Origin: Collimonas humicola
GTDB lineage: Bacteria; Pseudomonadota; Gammaproteobacteria; Burkholderiales; Burkholderiaceae_D
Assembly: GCF_018304945.1 (NCBI RefSeq)
Contig: NZ_JAGQEE010000004.1
Coordinates: forward strand, 310,001 to 374,000
Direction of reading: 5' to 3'
DNA length: 64,000 nucleotides
Positions 35,501-45,900 of the stretch are shown here, in pieces; the stretch's first letter is position 1, and each line of letters begins with the position of its first letter. The notes beneath the pieces were generated by a model. That model did no database searches. It saw nothing but the letters and a program-made list of their open reading frames with translations, and was not told the DNA's origin. The translations under genes were made by a program, and so were the position numbers.

Positions 35501-38500
35501 GGAAGTCGAAGTCGACAGCGATGTCACGCTGCTGTTGGCGGTGCTCAGGCCTGTCGAAGTCGAGGTCGACAGCGACGTCACGCTGCTGTTGGCCGTGCTC
35601 AGGCCTGTCGACGTCGAGGTCGACAGCGATGTCACGCTGCTGTTAGCCGTGCTCAGGCCTGTCGAAGTCGAGGTCGACAGCGATGTCACGCTGCTGTTGG
35701 CCGTGCTCAGGCCGGTGGAAGTCGAAGTCGACAGCGATGTCACGCTGCTGTTGGCCGTGCTCAGGCCGGTGGAAGTCGAGGTCGACAGCGATGTCACGCT
35801 GCTGTTGGCTGTGCTCAGGCCTGTCGAAGTCGAGGTCGACAGCGACGTCACGCTGCTGTTGGCGGTGCTCAGGCCTGTCGAAGTCGAGGTCGACAGCGAG
35901 CTCACGCTGCTGTTGGCCGTGCTCAGACCGGTCGACGTCGAGGTCGACAGCGAGCTCACGCTGCTGTTGGCCGTGCTCAAGCCGGTTGAAGTCGAGGTCG
36001 ACAGCGATGTCACGCTGCTGTTGGCGGTGCTCAGGCCTGTCGACGTCGAGGTCGACAGCGACGTCACGCTGCTATTGGCCGTGCTCAGACCGGTGGAAGT
36101 CGAAGTCGACAGCGAAGTCACGCTGCTGTTAGCGGTACTCAAGCCAGTCGAGGTGGAAGTCGACAGCGACGTCACGCTGCTGTTGGCCGTACTCAAGCCG
36201 GTCGAGGTCGAAGTCGACAAGGAAGTCACGCTACTGTTGACCGTGCTCAAGCCGGTCGAGGCCGAAGTCGACAAGGAAGTCACGCTGCTGTTGGCGGTGC
36301 TCAGGCCGGTCGAGGTCGATGTCGACAGCGATGTCACGCTGCTGTTGGCCGTGCTCAAGCCGGTCGAGGTCGAAGTAGACAGGGAGTCTACGCTGCTGTT
36401 AGCTGTGCTCAGGCCGGTTGAAGTCGAGGTCGACAGCGATGTCACGCTGCTGTTCGCCGTGCTCAAACCAGTCGAAGCCGAAGTCGACAGCGAGCTCACA
36501 CTGCTGCTCGCCGTGCTCAGACCGGTCGACGTTGATGTCGACAGCGATGTCACGCTGCTGTTGGCGGTGCTCAAACCGGTGGAAGCCGATGTCGACAAGG
36601 ACGAGACGCTGCTGCTGGCAGTGCTCAGACCGGTCGAAGCTGAAGTCGACAGGGAAGCAATGCTGCTGCTGGTCGTGCTCAATCCGGTGGATGTCGAGGT
36701 CGACAGCGAGCTGACGTTGCTGTTGGCGCTGCTGATGCCGGTTGACAGCGAATTGACGCCGCTGTTGACCGTGCTCAGGCCGGTCGACGTCGAGGTCGAC
36801 AGCGAGGTCAGCTGGCTGACGTTGACGGCGTCGGTCAGTTGCGTGCCGGCGGCGACATTGATGATTTGCCTTTCCTTGCCGACATCGCCTACTGAGACCA
36901 CATCCTGACGCGCATCATCAAACGAATTCGCGCCAATCGCCACCGAATTCTTGCCGGCGGTGATACGGGCATCGTCGCTGCCATCAAGCTTGCCGTCGGC
37001 TTTAAAGTAGTTGTCGACGCCGGCCGCCTTCAGGCTTGACGCGCCGGTCGACAAAGAGGCGACGCCGACGCTGACTGTGCTCAGGCCGCTAGAGGCGGAG
37101 GTCGACAATGAGCTCACGTTGCTGTTGCTGCTGCTTAACCCTGTCGACAAGGAGACGACGTTACTGTTCACGCTGCTCAGGCCGGTCGAAGCCGAAGTCG
37201 ACAGCGAGCTCACGCTGCTGTTGACCGTGCTCAGGCCGGTCGAAGCCGAGGTCGACAGCGAGCTCACGCTGCTGTTGACCGTGCTCAGACCGGTCGAGGC
37301 CGAGGTCGACAGCGAGCTCACGCTGCTGTTGACCGTGCTCAGGCCGGTCGAGGCCGAGGTCGACAGCGAGCTCACGCTGCTGTTGACCGTGCTCAGGCCG
37401 GTCGAAGCCGAGGTCGACAGCGAGCTCACGCTGCTGTTGCTGGTGCTCAGGCCGGTCGACAGCGAGACGACATTGCTGTTTGCCGTGCTCAGGCCGGTGG
37501 AGGTGGAGGTCGACAGCGAAGCCAGGCTGCTGTTGCTGGTGCTCAGTCCGGTCGAGGCCGAGGTCGACAACGATGTCACGCTGCTGTTGGCCGTGCTCAA
37601 GCCAGTCGAGGTCGAAGTCGACAACGAAGTCACGCTGCTGTTGGCCGTACTCAGACCAGTCGAAGTCGACGTCGACAAGGAGGAAGCATTGCTGTTGATG
37701 GTGCTCAGGCCAGTCGAGGCCGAAGTCGACAGCGAAGTCACGCCGCTGCCGGTGCTGCTCAGGCCGGTGGAAATCGAGGTCGACAGCGAAGAAACATTGC
37801 TGTTGCTGGTGCTGAGGCCGGTCGACAGCGAAGTCACGCTGCTGCCGACGGTGCTCAGGCCGGTTGAGGTCGAAGTCGACAAGGAACTCACGCTGCTGTT
37901 GGCGCTGCTCAGGCCGGTCGAGGCCGAAGTCGACAAGGAACTCACATTGCTGTTGGCGCTGCTCAGGCCGGTTGAGGCAGAAGTTGACAGCGAAGCGACG
38001 CTGCTGTTGCTGGTGCTCAAGCCGGTGGAGGCAGAAGTTGACAACGAAGCGACGCTGCTGGCACTGGTGCTGAGGCCGGTCGACAGAGAGCTTACGTTGC
38101 TGTTGGTGGTGCTCAGGCCGGTCGAGGTCGAGGTCGACAGCGATGTCACGCTGCTGTTGGCAGTGCTCAGGCCGGTCGAGGTCGACGTCGACAGCGATGT
38201 CACGCTGCTGTTGGCGGTGCTCAGGCCGGTCGAGGTCGACGTCGACAGCGATGTCACGCTGCTGTTGGCGGTGCTCAGGCCGGTCGAGGCCGAGGTCGAC
38301 AGCGACGTCACGTTGCTGTTGGCGGTGCTCAGGCCGGTCGAGGTCGACGTCGACAACGACGTCACGCTGCTGTTGGCGGTGCTCAGGCCGGTGGAAGTCG
38401 AGGTCGACAGCGACGTCACGCTGCTGTTGGTGGTGCTCAGGCTGCTCGACAAAGAGGTCAGATTGCTGCCGGCGGTGCTCAAGCCGGTCGAAGCCGAAGT

Positions 38501-39847
38501 CGAGAGCGACGCTACACTGCTGTTAGCGGTGCTCAGGCCAGTGGAAGATGAAGTCGACAGCGAAGACACGCTGCTATTCGTGGTGCTCAGGCTGCTTGAC
38601 AGCGATGTCACGCTGCTATTGGTCGTGCTCAGGCCGGTCGAAGTGGAAGTCGACAACGATGTCACACTACTGTTGGTCGTGCTCAGGCCGGTCGAAGTGG
38701 AAGTCGACAGCGATGTCACGTTGCTGTTAGTTGTGCTCAAGCCGGTCGAGGTCGAAGTCGATAAGGAGGCCACACTGCTGTTGGCCGTGCTCAGGCCGGT
38801 CGACGAAGAAGTCGACAGCGAAACGACGCTGCTGTTGCTGGTGCTCAAGCCGGTCGACGAAGAAGTCGAGAGCGAGGTGATGCTGCTGTTGGCAGTGCTC
38901 ACGCCGGTGCTCAGTTGCGCCACGGTGACCGCATCCTGCTGCGCCGCGCCGTCGGCGACATTGGTGATGCGGCGCAGTGCAGAGGCAGAACCGACCGATA
39001 CTTCCGATAGCGGCGCCGCCGTTCCCGTCAGGAAGCCTGCACCGGTAGGCGCTGCCGCGCCGGTAACCGAACCGGCACCCAGCGCGACACTGTTGGCGTA
39101 TGAGGCCGTGGCGCCGCGTCCCAGCGCAACGCCGGCCGTCGCGCCGGAAGCGACCGACGACTGGCCACCGATGGCCAGGCCGTCAGCGGCAAGCGCCTGC
39201 GCGCCGCTGGTGGCATTGCCGCCGATCGCCACGGCGCCGGCTGCAGCCGCCTGCGTGGCGCTGGCCTTGGTCGGCGATGATGCGCTGCCGCCCGAGCCGA
39301 TGGAAACCGTATTCGCAGCGCTGGCCTGGCTCAACAGGCCAACCGCCACACTGCTCTGGCCGGAGGCATTTGCCTGCACGCCGACAGCCGTCGCCAGGTT
39401 GCCGGCTTGGCTCATGAAACCGAAAGTGCTACCGTAGTCGCCGGTGACCTGGCTGCCGGAGCCGAACAAGGTCACTGCCAGAAAATTGCCGCCGTTGGCG
39501 CCGCAGCCGGAAACTGTCGAAAAAAAGCCGTTACCATCAGTAAACGTGCCGGTGGTCGCCGTACCGTCCGCGCCAGTAAACGTCAGCCCGACGTTGCTGT
39601 TGCAACCTGTCGGGACGATCGTGGAAGCGTAGCCGGACAAAGGCAATACCAGCGTCAATGCAATCACCGACGTCCTGAGCGGAAATTTCTGTCCCAGGAA
39701 TGCTACCCAGGCTGCTCTCTCTGATGTCAGCGGCGCCGCCGCGGAGCGGCTCGATCCGGAGCGTTTGCCTTTGGCGGCAACCAGCTCCGAGACCGCGACC
39801 CAGGTGCCCAGGACTTGGCTATATACGGTGCGGTAAATATTATTCAT
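32576..39847 (-). CDS. Trimeric autotransporter adhesin 1 (YadA-like, 2423 aa)
   Basis: A giant type Vc surface adhesin. Residues 1-31 are an extended signal peptide region (MNNIYRTVYSQVLGTWVAVS), followed by a hydrophobic core near 57-74. A YadA-like head with SVAVG/SVALG repeats and a neck (RRITNVADGAAQQDAVTVAQ) spans about 75-311. Ser/Thr-rich coiled-coil stalk runs to about 2155, broken by two inserted head/neck 'collars' (NYFKADGKLDGSDDA) near 940-1013 and 1955-2028. A second head with the Cys pair in GVDATGSGLCAQ lies near 2160-2330, then the membrane anchor (VKRIAYSGIAMSMAATGA ... GFGYRWQ). It is a close paralogue of adhesin 2, only 55 bp downstream of it, so probably co-transcribed. 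Likely roles are attachment and autoaggregation. Confidence 0.93.
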   Translation of the reverse strand: MNNIYRTVYSQVLGTWVAVSELVAAKGKRSGSSRSAAAPLTSERAAWVAFLGQKFPLRTSVIALTLVLPLSGYASTIVPTGCNSNVGLTFTGADGTATTGTFTDGNGFFSTVSGCGANGGNFLAVTLFGSGSQVTGDYGSTFGFMSQAGNLATAVGVQANASGQSSVAVGLLSQASAANTVSIGSGGSASSPTKASATQAAAAGAVAIGGNATSGAQALAADGLAIGGQSSVASGATAGVALGRGATASYANSVALGAGSVTGAAAPTGAGFLTGTAAPLSEVSVGSASALRRITNVADGAAQQDAVTVAQLSTGVSTANSSITSLSTSSSTGLSTSNSSVVSLSTSSSTGLSTANSSVASLSTSTSTGLSTTNSNVTSLSTSTSTGLSTTNSSVTSLSTSTSTGLSTTNSSVTSLSSSLSTTNSSVSSLSTSSSTGLSTANSSVASLSTSASTGLSTAGSNLTSLSSSLSTTNSSVTSLSTSTSTGLSTANSSVTSLSTSTSTGLSTANSNVTSLSTSASTGLSTANSSVTSLSTSTSTGLSTANSSVTSLSTSTSTGLSTANSSVTSLSTSTSTGLSTTNSNVSSLSTGLSTSASSVASLSTSASTGLSTSNSSVASLSTSASTGLSSANSNVSSLSTSASTGLSSANSSVSSLSTSTSTGLSTVGSSVTSLSTGLSTSNSNVSSLSTSISTGLSSTGSGVTSLSTSASTGLSTINSNASSLSTSTSTGLSTANSSVTSLSTSTSTGLSTANSSVTSLSTSASTGLSTSNSSLASLSTSTSTGLSTANSNVVSLSTGLSTSNSSVSSLSTSASTGLSTVNSSVSSLSTSASTGLSTVNSSVSSLSTSASTGLSTVNSSVSSLSTSASTGLSTVNSSVSSLSTSASTGLSSVNSNVVSLSTGLSSSNSNVSSLSTSASSGLSTVSVGVASLSTGASSLKAAGVDNYFKADGKLDGSDDARITAGKNSVAIGANSFDDARQDVVSVGDVGKERQIINVAAGTQLTDAVNVSQLTSLSTSTSTGLSTVNSGVNSLSTGISSANSNVSSLSTSTSTGLSTTSSSIASLSTSASTGLSTASSSVSSLSTSASTGLSTANSSVTSLSTSTSTGLSTASSSVSSLSTSASTGLSTANSSVTSLSTSTSTGLSTANSSVDSLSTSTSTGLSTANSSVTSLSTSTSTGLSTANSSVTSLSTSASTGLSTVNSSVTSLSTSTSTGLSTANSSVTSLSTSTSTGLSTANSSVTSLSTSTSTGLSTANSSVTSLSTSTSTGLSTANSSVTSLSTSTSTGLSTANSSVSSLSTSTSTGLSTANSSVSSLSTSTSTGLSTANSSVTSLSTSTSTGLSTANSSVTSLSTSTSTGLSTANSSVTSLSTSTSTGLSTANSSVTSLSTSTSTGLSTANSSVTSLSTSTSTGLSTANSSVTSLSTSTSTGLSTANSSVTSLSTSTSTGLSTANSSVTSLSTSTSTGLSTANSSVTSLSTSTSTGLSTANSSVTSLSTSTSTGLSTANSSVTSLSTSTSTGLSTANSSVTSLSTSTSTGLSTANSSVTSLSTSTSTGLSTANSSVDSLSTSTSTGLSTANSSVTSLSTSTSTGLSTANSSVTSLSTSTSTGLSTANSSVSSLSTSTSTGLSTANSSVDSLSTSTSTGLSTANSSVTSLSTSTSTGLSTANSSVTSLSTSTSTGLSTANSSVSSLSTSTSTGLSTANSSIDSLSTSTSTGLSTANSSVTSLSTSTSTGLSTANSSVTSLSTSTSTGLSTANSSITSLSTSTSTGLSTANSSVTSLSTSTSTGLSTANSSVTSLSTSTSTGLSTVSSSVDSLSTSTSTGLSTANSSVSSLSTSTSTGLSTANSSVTSLSTSTSTGLSTANSSVTSLSTSTSTGLSTANSSVTSLSTSTSTGLSTTNSSVTSLSTSTSTGLSTVSSNVTSLSTSTSTGLSTVTSNVSSLSTAVSGLQKSGVNNYFKADGKLDGSDDASVSAGSNSVAIGANSTNGARNNVVSVGSVGKERQITNVAAGTQNTDAVNVSQLNSLSTSTSTGLGSLSTGLSSTNSSVNSLSTSTSTGLSTNTSSINSLSTSLSTNASSVSSLSTGLSTTGSNVISLSVSTSTGIASLSTGISSLSTGLSQVSSLSTGLSNVTNGANSLSTTLTSLVDAEKNAIANGATLGGTTIGGSNGDGTVQTRGASGTAINNVTAATCTSVHGVDATGSGLCAQATKDGATAIGSNAQATDTNTTAVGFRALASQAGSVAIGYNARAIGDPTVAIGNNALASGNDAVALGAEAQALANNSVALGAYSVANQANTVSVGSAGSERRLTNVAPGINLTDGVNVSQLTNLQNQIGDVKRIAYSGIAMSMAATGAVMPTLYGGEKGVGIGVGAFQGYGALALQFKAVSKTGNSTWGVGFTSTGRDSGINVGFGYRWQ
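33990..36805 (-). repeat. 54-bp coding repeats, distal stalk of adhesin 1
   Basis: About 52 tandem units encode SLSTSTSTGLSTANSSVT with minor changes. Many units around 35200-35900 are identical or differ at one or two silent sites and group in alternating types, which indicates recent unequal exchange. Unit length is a multiple of three, so copy-number changes keep the frame. Confidence 0.92.
37040..38915 (-). repeat. Degenerate 54/42-bp coding repeats, proximal stalk of adhesin 1
   Basis: Tandem 18-residue and shorter 14-residue units of the same Ser/Thr family, more diverged than the distal array. One block of near-identical units (37190-37440) encodes GLSTVNSSVSSLSTSAST. Confidence 0.88.
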
Positions 39848-39902
39848 AGTTGGCTCGATACAAAATAACTACGGTTTGCGAGATGAATCAGATCGGAACG
39901 GC

Positions 39903-42900
39903 TTATTTCCACTTGAAGCCGTAGCCAACACTGAAGCCCGTCGCATTCCCGGTAGTACTTGCACCTGCTCCCCAGGCACTCTTACCGGTCTTGCTGATCT
40001 CCTTGAACTGCAAGGCCAGCGCGCCATATCCCTGATAGGTGCCAAGGCCAACGCCGACGCCCTTGTCGCCCGCTTCCAGGTTCGGCATCACCGCGCCTGA
40101 CATGGCCATGCTCATGGCCACGCCCGAGTAGGCGATGCGCTTCACGTCGCCCAACTGGTTTTGTACGTTGTTGAGTTGCGAGACATTCACACCGTCGGTC
40201 GGATTGATGCCCGGCGCCACATTGGTCAGGCGCCGCTCATTGCCGACGGACCCCACCGAAACCGTGTTCGCCTGGTCTGCCAGAGAACCTGCTCCCAAAG
40301 CCACCGAATTGGCCGCAGTAGCCTGGGAATTGGCTCCCATGGCGACCGAATTATTGCCCGATGCCAGTGCATTCTGGCCGATCGCCACAGTCGGATCGCC
40401 GGTCGCCCGGGCGTTGTTGCCGATCGCCACCGAGCCGGCCTGCGAAGCCAGGGCGCGGAAGCCGACTGCCGTGGTATTGGTATCGGTCGCCTGCGCGTTG
40501 GAGCCGATCGCGGTGGCGCCGTCCTTGGTCGCTTGTGCGCACAGGCCAGAGCCGGTGGCGTCGACGCCATTGACGCTGGTGCAGGTCGCCGCCACCACGT
40601 TATTGATGGCCGTGCCGCTGGTGCCGCGGGTCTGCACCGTGCCGTCGCCGTTAGAACCGCCGATGGTAGTGCCGCCCAACGTGGCGCCGTTGGCAGTCGC
40701 GTTCTTCGAAGCATCCACCAGCGAAGTCAGGGTGGTCGACAGCGAATTGGCGCCGTTGGTGATATTGCTCAAACCGGTTGAAAGCGACGATACCTGGCTC
40801 AAACCGGTCGACAAGGAAGAGATCCCGGTCGACAAGGAGGCGATCCCGGTCGAGCTTGAAGTCGACAAGGAAGTGACGCTGCTGCTAGTCGTTGACAGAC
40901 CGGTCGAGAGCGAATTGACGTTCGAGGCATTGGTCGACAGGCCGGTCGACAGCGAATTGATGCTGCTGGTGTTGGTTGAAAGCCCGGTCGAAGTCGAGGT
41001 CGACAGCGAATTGACGCTGCTGTTGGTCGAGCTCAGGCCGGTCGACAGCGAGCCCAGGCCGGTCGAGGTCGAGGTCGACAAGGAATTGAGCTGGCTGACG
41101 TTGACCGCATCGGTATTCTGCGTGCCGGCGGCGACATTGATGATCTGACGTTCCTTGCCGACGGAACCCACCGACACCACGTTGTTGCGGACGCCGTTGG
41201 TCGAATTCGCTCCGATCGCCACCGAGTTGGAGCCGGCGCTGACAGACGCGTCATCCGAGCCGTCCAGTTTGCCGTCGGCCTTGAAGTAGTTGCTGACGCC
41301 GGATTTCTGCAGTCCGGAAACCGAAGTCGACAGCGAACTGACATTGCTGGTGACCGTGCTCAGGCCGGTCGAGGTCGAACTCGATAGCGAGGTGACGCTG
41401 CTGTTGGCGCTGCTCAAGCCGGTGGAAGTCGAAGTCGACAGCGAGCTCACGTTGCTGTTGGTGGTGCTCAGACCGGTGGAAGTCGAGGTCGACAGCGAGC
41501 TCACGTTGCTGTTGGTGGTGCTCAGACCGGTGGAAGTCGAGGTCGACAGCGAGCTCACGCTGCTGTTGGTGGTACTCAGACCGGTCGAGGTCGAAGTAGA
41601 CAGCGAGTCTACGCTGCTGCTCACGGTGCTCAGACCGGTGGAAGTCGAAGTCGACAGCGAAGTGATGCTGCTATTGGTCGTGCTCAGACCGGTCGAGGTC
41701 GAGGTCGACAGCGAGGTGATGCTGCTGTTGGTGGTGCTCAGACCGGTCGACGTCGAGGTCGACAGCGAGGTGATGCTGCTATTGGTCGTGCTCAGGCCGG
41801 TCGAAGTTGAGGTCGACAGCGAAGTGATGCTGCTGTTAGTCGTGCTCAGGCCGGTCGAGGTTGAGGTCGACAGCGAAGTGATGCTGCTGTTGGTCGTGCT
41901 CAGGCCGGTTGAGGTCGAGGTCGACAGCGACGTAATGCTGCTATTGGTTGTGCTCAGGCCGGTCGAAGTCGAGGTCGACAGCGAATCGACACTGCTGCTG
42001 ACTGTGCTCAGGCCGGTCGAGGTCGAGGTCGACAGCGATGTGATACTGCTGTTGGTGGTGCTCAGGCCGGTCGAAGTCGAGGTCGACAACGACGTGATGC
42101 TGCTGTTGGTGGTGCTCAAGCCGGTGGAGGTCGAGGTCGACAGCGATGTGATACTGCTGTTGGTGGTGCTCAGACCGGTCGAGGTTGAAGTCGAGAGCGA
42201 ATCGACATTGCTGCTGACAGTGCTCAGGCCAGTCGAAGTCGAGGTCGACAGCGAATCGACACTGCTGCTGACTGTGCTCAGGCCGGTCGAGGTTGAGGTC
42301 GACAGCGAAGTGATACTGCTGTTGGTGGTGCTCAGACCGGTCGAAGTCGAGGTCGACAGCGAGCTTACGCTGCTGTTGGTGGTGCTCAGACCGGTCGAGG
42401 TTGAGGTCGACAGCGAGGTGATGCTGCTATTGGTCGTGCTCAGACCGGTCGAGGTTGAAGTCGAGAGCGAATCGACATTGCTGCTGACAGTGCTCAGGCC
42501 AGTCGAAGTCGAGGTCGACAGCGAAGTGATGCTGCTGTTGGTGGTGCTCAGGCCGGTCGAGGTTGAGGTCGACAGCGACGTGATGCTGCTGTTAGTCGTA
42601 CTCAGGCCGGTCGAGGTTGAGGTCGACAGCGAAGTGATGCTGCTATTGGTCGTGCTCAGGCCGGTCGAGGTCGACGTCGACAGCGAAGTGATGCTGCTGT
42701 TGGTGGTGCTCAGGCCGGTCGAGGTCGACGTCGACAGCGAAGTGATGCTGCTGTTGGTGGTGCTCAGACCGGTCGAGGTTGAGGTCGACAGCGAAGTGAT
42801 GCTGCTGTTGGTGGTGCTCAGGCCGGTCGAGGTCGAGGTCGACAGCGAATCGACACTGCTGCTGACTGTGCTCAGGCCGGTCGAGGTTGAGGTCGACAGC

Positions 42901-45900
42901 GAAGTGATGCTGCTGTTGGTCGTGCTCAGGCCGGTCGAGGTCGACGTCGACAGCGACGTAATGCTGCTATTGGTTGTGCTCAGGCCGGTCGACGTCGACG
43001 TCGACAGCGACGTAATGCTGCTATTGGTTGTGCTCAGGCCGGTCGACGTCGAGGTCGACAGTGAATCGACATTGCTGCTGACAGTGCTCAGGCCGGTGGA
43101 AGTCGAGGTCGACAGCGAAGTGATGCTGCTGTTGGTGGTGCTCAGGCCGGTCGAAGTCGAGGTCGACAACGACGTGATGCTGCTGTTGGTGGTGCTCAAG
43201 CCGGTGGAGGTCGATGTCGACAGCGATGTGATACTGCTGTTGGTGGTGCTCAGACCGGTCGAGGTTGAAGTCGAGAGCGAATCGACATTGCTGCTGACAG
43301 TGCTCAGGCCAGTCGAAGTCGAGGTCGACAGCGAAGTGATGCTGCTGTTAGTAGTGCTCAGGCCGGTCGAGGTTGAGGTCGACAGCGAAGTGATGCTGCT
43401 GTTGGTCGTGCTCAGGCCGCTCGAGGTTGAGGTCGACAGCGAAGTGATGCTGCTGTTGGTGGTGCTCAGGCCGGTCGAGGTCGAGGTCGACAAGGAAGTG
43501 ATGCCGCTGTTGGTGGTGCTCAGGCCGGTCGAAGTCGAGGTCGACAGCGAATCGACACTGCTGCCGACTGTGCTCAGGCCGGTCGACGTCGAGGTCGACA
43601 GCGAAGTGATGCTGCTGTTGGTGGTGCTCAGGCCGGTCGACGTCGAGGTCGACAGCGAAGTGATGCTGCTGTTGGTGGTGCTCAGGCCGGTCGAAGTCGA
43701 GGTCGACAGCGAAGTGATGCTGCTGTTGGTGGTGCTCAGGCCGGTCGAAGTCGAGGTCGACAGCGACGTAATGCTGCTGTTGGTGGTGCTCAGGCCAGTC
43801 GAAGTCGAGGTCGACAGCGAATCGACACTGCTGCTGACTGTGCTCAGGCCGGTCGAGGTTGAGGTCGACAAGGACGTGATGCTGCTGTTGGCGGTGCTCA
43901 GCCCGGTCGATGTCGAAGTGGACAAGGACGTCAGGCTGCTGTTGGTCGTGCTCAGCCCGGTCGACAACGAATTCACGCTGCTGTTGGCGGTGCTCAGGCC
44001 GGTCGACGTCGAGGTCGACAGCGAGGTCAGCTGGCTGACGTTGACGGCGTCGGTCAGTTGCGTGCCGGCGGCGACATTGATGATTTGCCGTTCCTTGCCG
44101 ACATCCCCTACGGAGACCACATTCTGACGCGCATCATCAAACGAATTCGCGCCAATCGCCACCGAATTCTTGCCAGCGGTGATGCGGGCATCGTCGCTGC
44201 CATCAAGCTTGCCGTCGGCTTTAAAGTAGTTGTAAACGCCAGCTGCGCGCAGGCTCGAGGAAGCAGTCGACAACGATGCGACTCCTCCGCTTACCGTGCT
44301 CAGGGCTGTCGAGGTCGACGTCGACAGCGAGGTGATGCTGCTGTTGGTCGTGCTCAGGCCGCTCGACAAGGACGTCACATTGCTGTTGGCCGTGCTCAGG
44401 CCTGTGGAGGTCGAGGTCGACAACGAACTGACGCTGCTGTTGGTGGTGCTCAGGCCGGTCGAAGTCGAGGTCGAGAGCGAACTGACGCTGCTGTTGGCGG
44501 TGCTCAGGCCGGTTGAAGTCGAGGTCGAGAGCGAGCTGACGCCGCTGTTGGCGGTGCTCAGGCCGGTCGAAGTCGAGGTCGAGAGCGAACTGACGCTGCT
44601 GTTGCTGGTGCTCAAACCGGTGGAGACCGAAGTCGACAGCGAGGATACATTGCTGTTAGTCGCGCTCAGACCGGTCGACAGGGACGTGACGCTGCTGTTG
44701 GTGGTGCTCAGGCCGGTCGACGTCGAAGTCGACAGCGAGGTAATGCTGCTGTTAGCGGTGCTCAGACCGGTCGAAGTCGATGTCGACAACGAGGCAACGC
44801 TGCTGTTGGCGGTGCTCAGGCCGGTCGAAGTCGAGGTCGACAGCGAAGTAACGCTGCTGTTGGTGGTGCTCAGGCCAGTGGAGGTCGAGGTCGACAACGA
44901 GGCAACACCGCTGTTGGCGCTGCTCAATCCGGTCGAGGTCGAGGTCGACAACGAGGCAACGCTGCTGTTGGCGGTGCTCAAGCCAGTGGAGGCCGACGTC
45001 GACAGCGAGGATACGTTGCTGTTGGTGCTGCTGAGACTGCTGGACAGCGACGTCACGTTGCTGCCGGCGCTGCTCAGGCCGGTCGAGGTGGAAGTCGACA
45101 GCGAGCTCACGCTGCTGTTGGTCGTGCTCAGGCCGGTCGAGGTGGAAGTCGACAGCGAGTTCACGCTGCTGTTGGTCGTGCTCAGGCCGGTCGAGGTGGA
45201 AGTCGACAGCGAGCTCACGCTGCTGTTGGTCGTGCTCAAGCCGGTCGAAGTCGAGGTCGACAGCGAAGCCACGCTGCTGGCGCTGGTGCTGAGGCCGGTC
45301 GACAGCGAGCTCACGTTGCTGTTGGTCGTGCTCAGGCCGGTCGAGGTGGAAGTCGACAGCGAGTTCACGCTGCTGTTGGTCGTGCTCAGGCCGGTCGAGG
45401 TGGAAGTCGACAGCGAGCTCACGCTACTGTTGGTCGTGCTCAAGCCGGTCGAAGTCGAGGTCGACAGCGAAGTGATGCTGCTGTTGGCGGTGCTCAGGCC
45501 GGTCGAGGCCGAGGTCGACAGCGAACTCACGTTGCTGGTGGTCGTGCTCAATCCAGTAGAGGTTGAGGTCGACAGCGACGTCACGCTGCTGTTGGCGGTG
45601 CTCAGGCCGGTCGAGGCCGAGGTTGACAAGGACGTTACGCTGCTATTGGTGGTGCTCAGGCCGCTCGACAGTGAGGTTACATTGCTGTTGGCCGTACTCA
45701 AGCCCGTGGAGGTTGAGGTAGACAGCGAGCTCACATTGCTGTTGGTCGTGCTCAATCCGGTGGAGGTTGAGGTCGACAGCGAAGTTACGCTGCTGTTGGT
45801 GGTGCTCAGGCCGCTCGACAGCGATGTCACGCTGCTGTTGGCGGTGCTCAGGCCGGTCGAGGTCGACGTCGACAGCGATGTCACGCTGCTATTGGTCGTG

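Noticed and set aside
33963-39437. Long plus-strand open frames (981 and 808 codons) opposite adhesin 1
   Set aside because: They exist because the 54-bp unit has no stops in that antisense frame. There is no ribosome site, no plausible fold, and interruptions fall exactly where the repeats are interrupted by collars.
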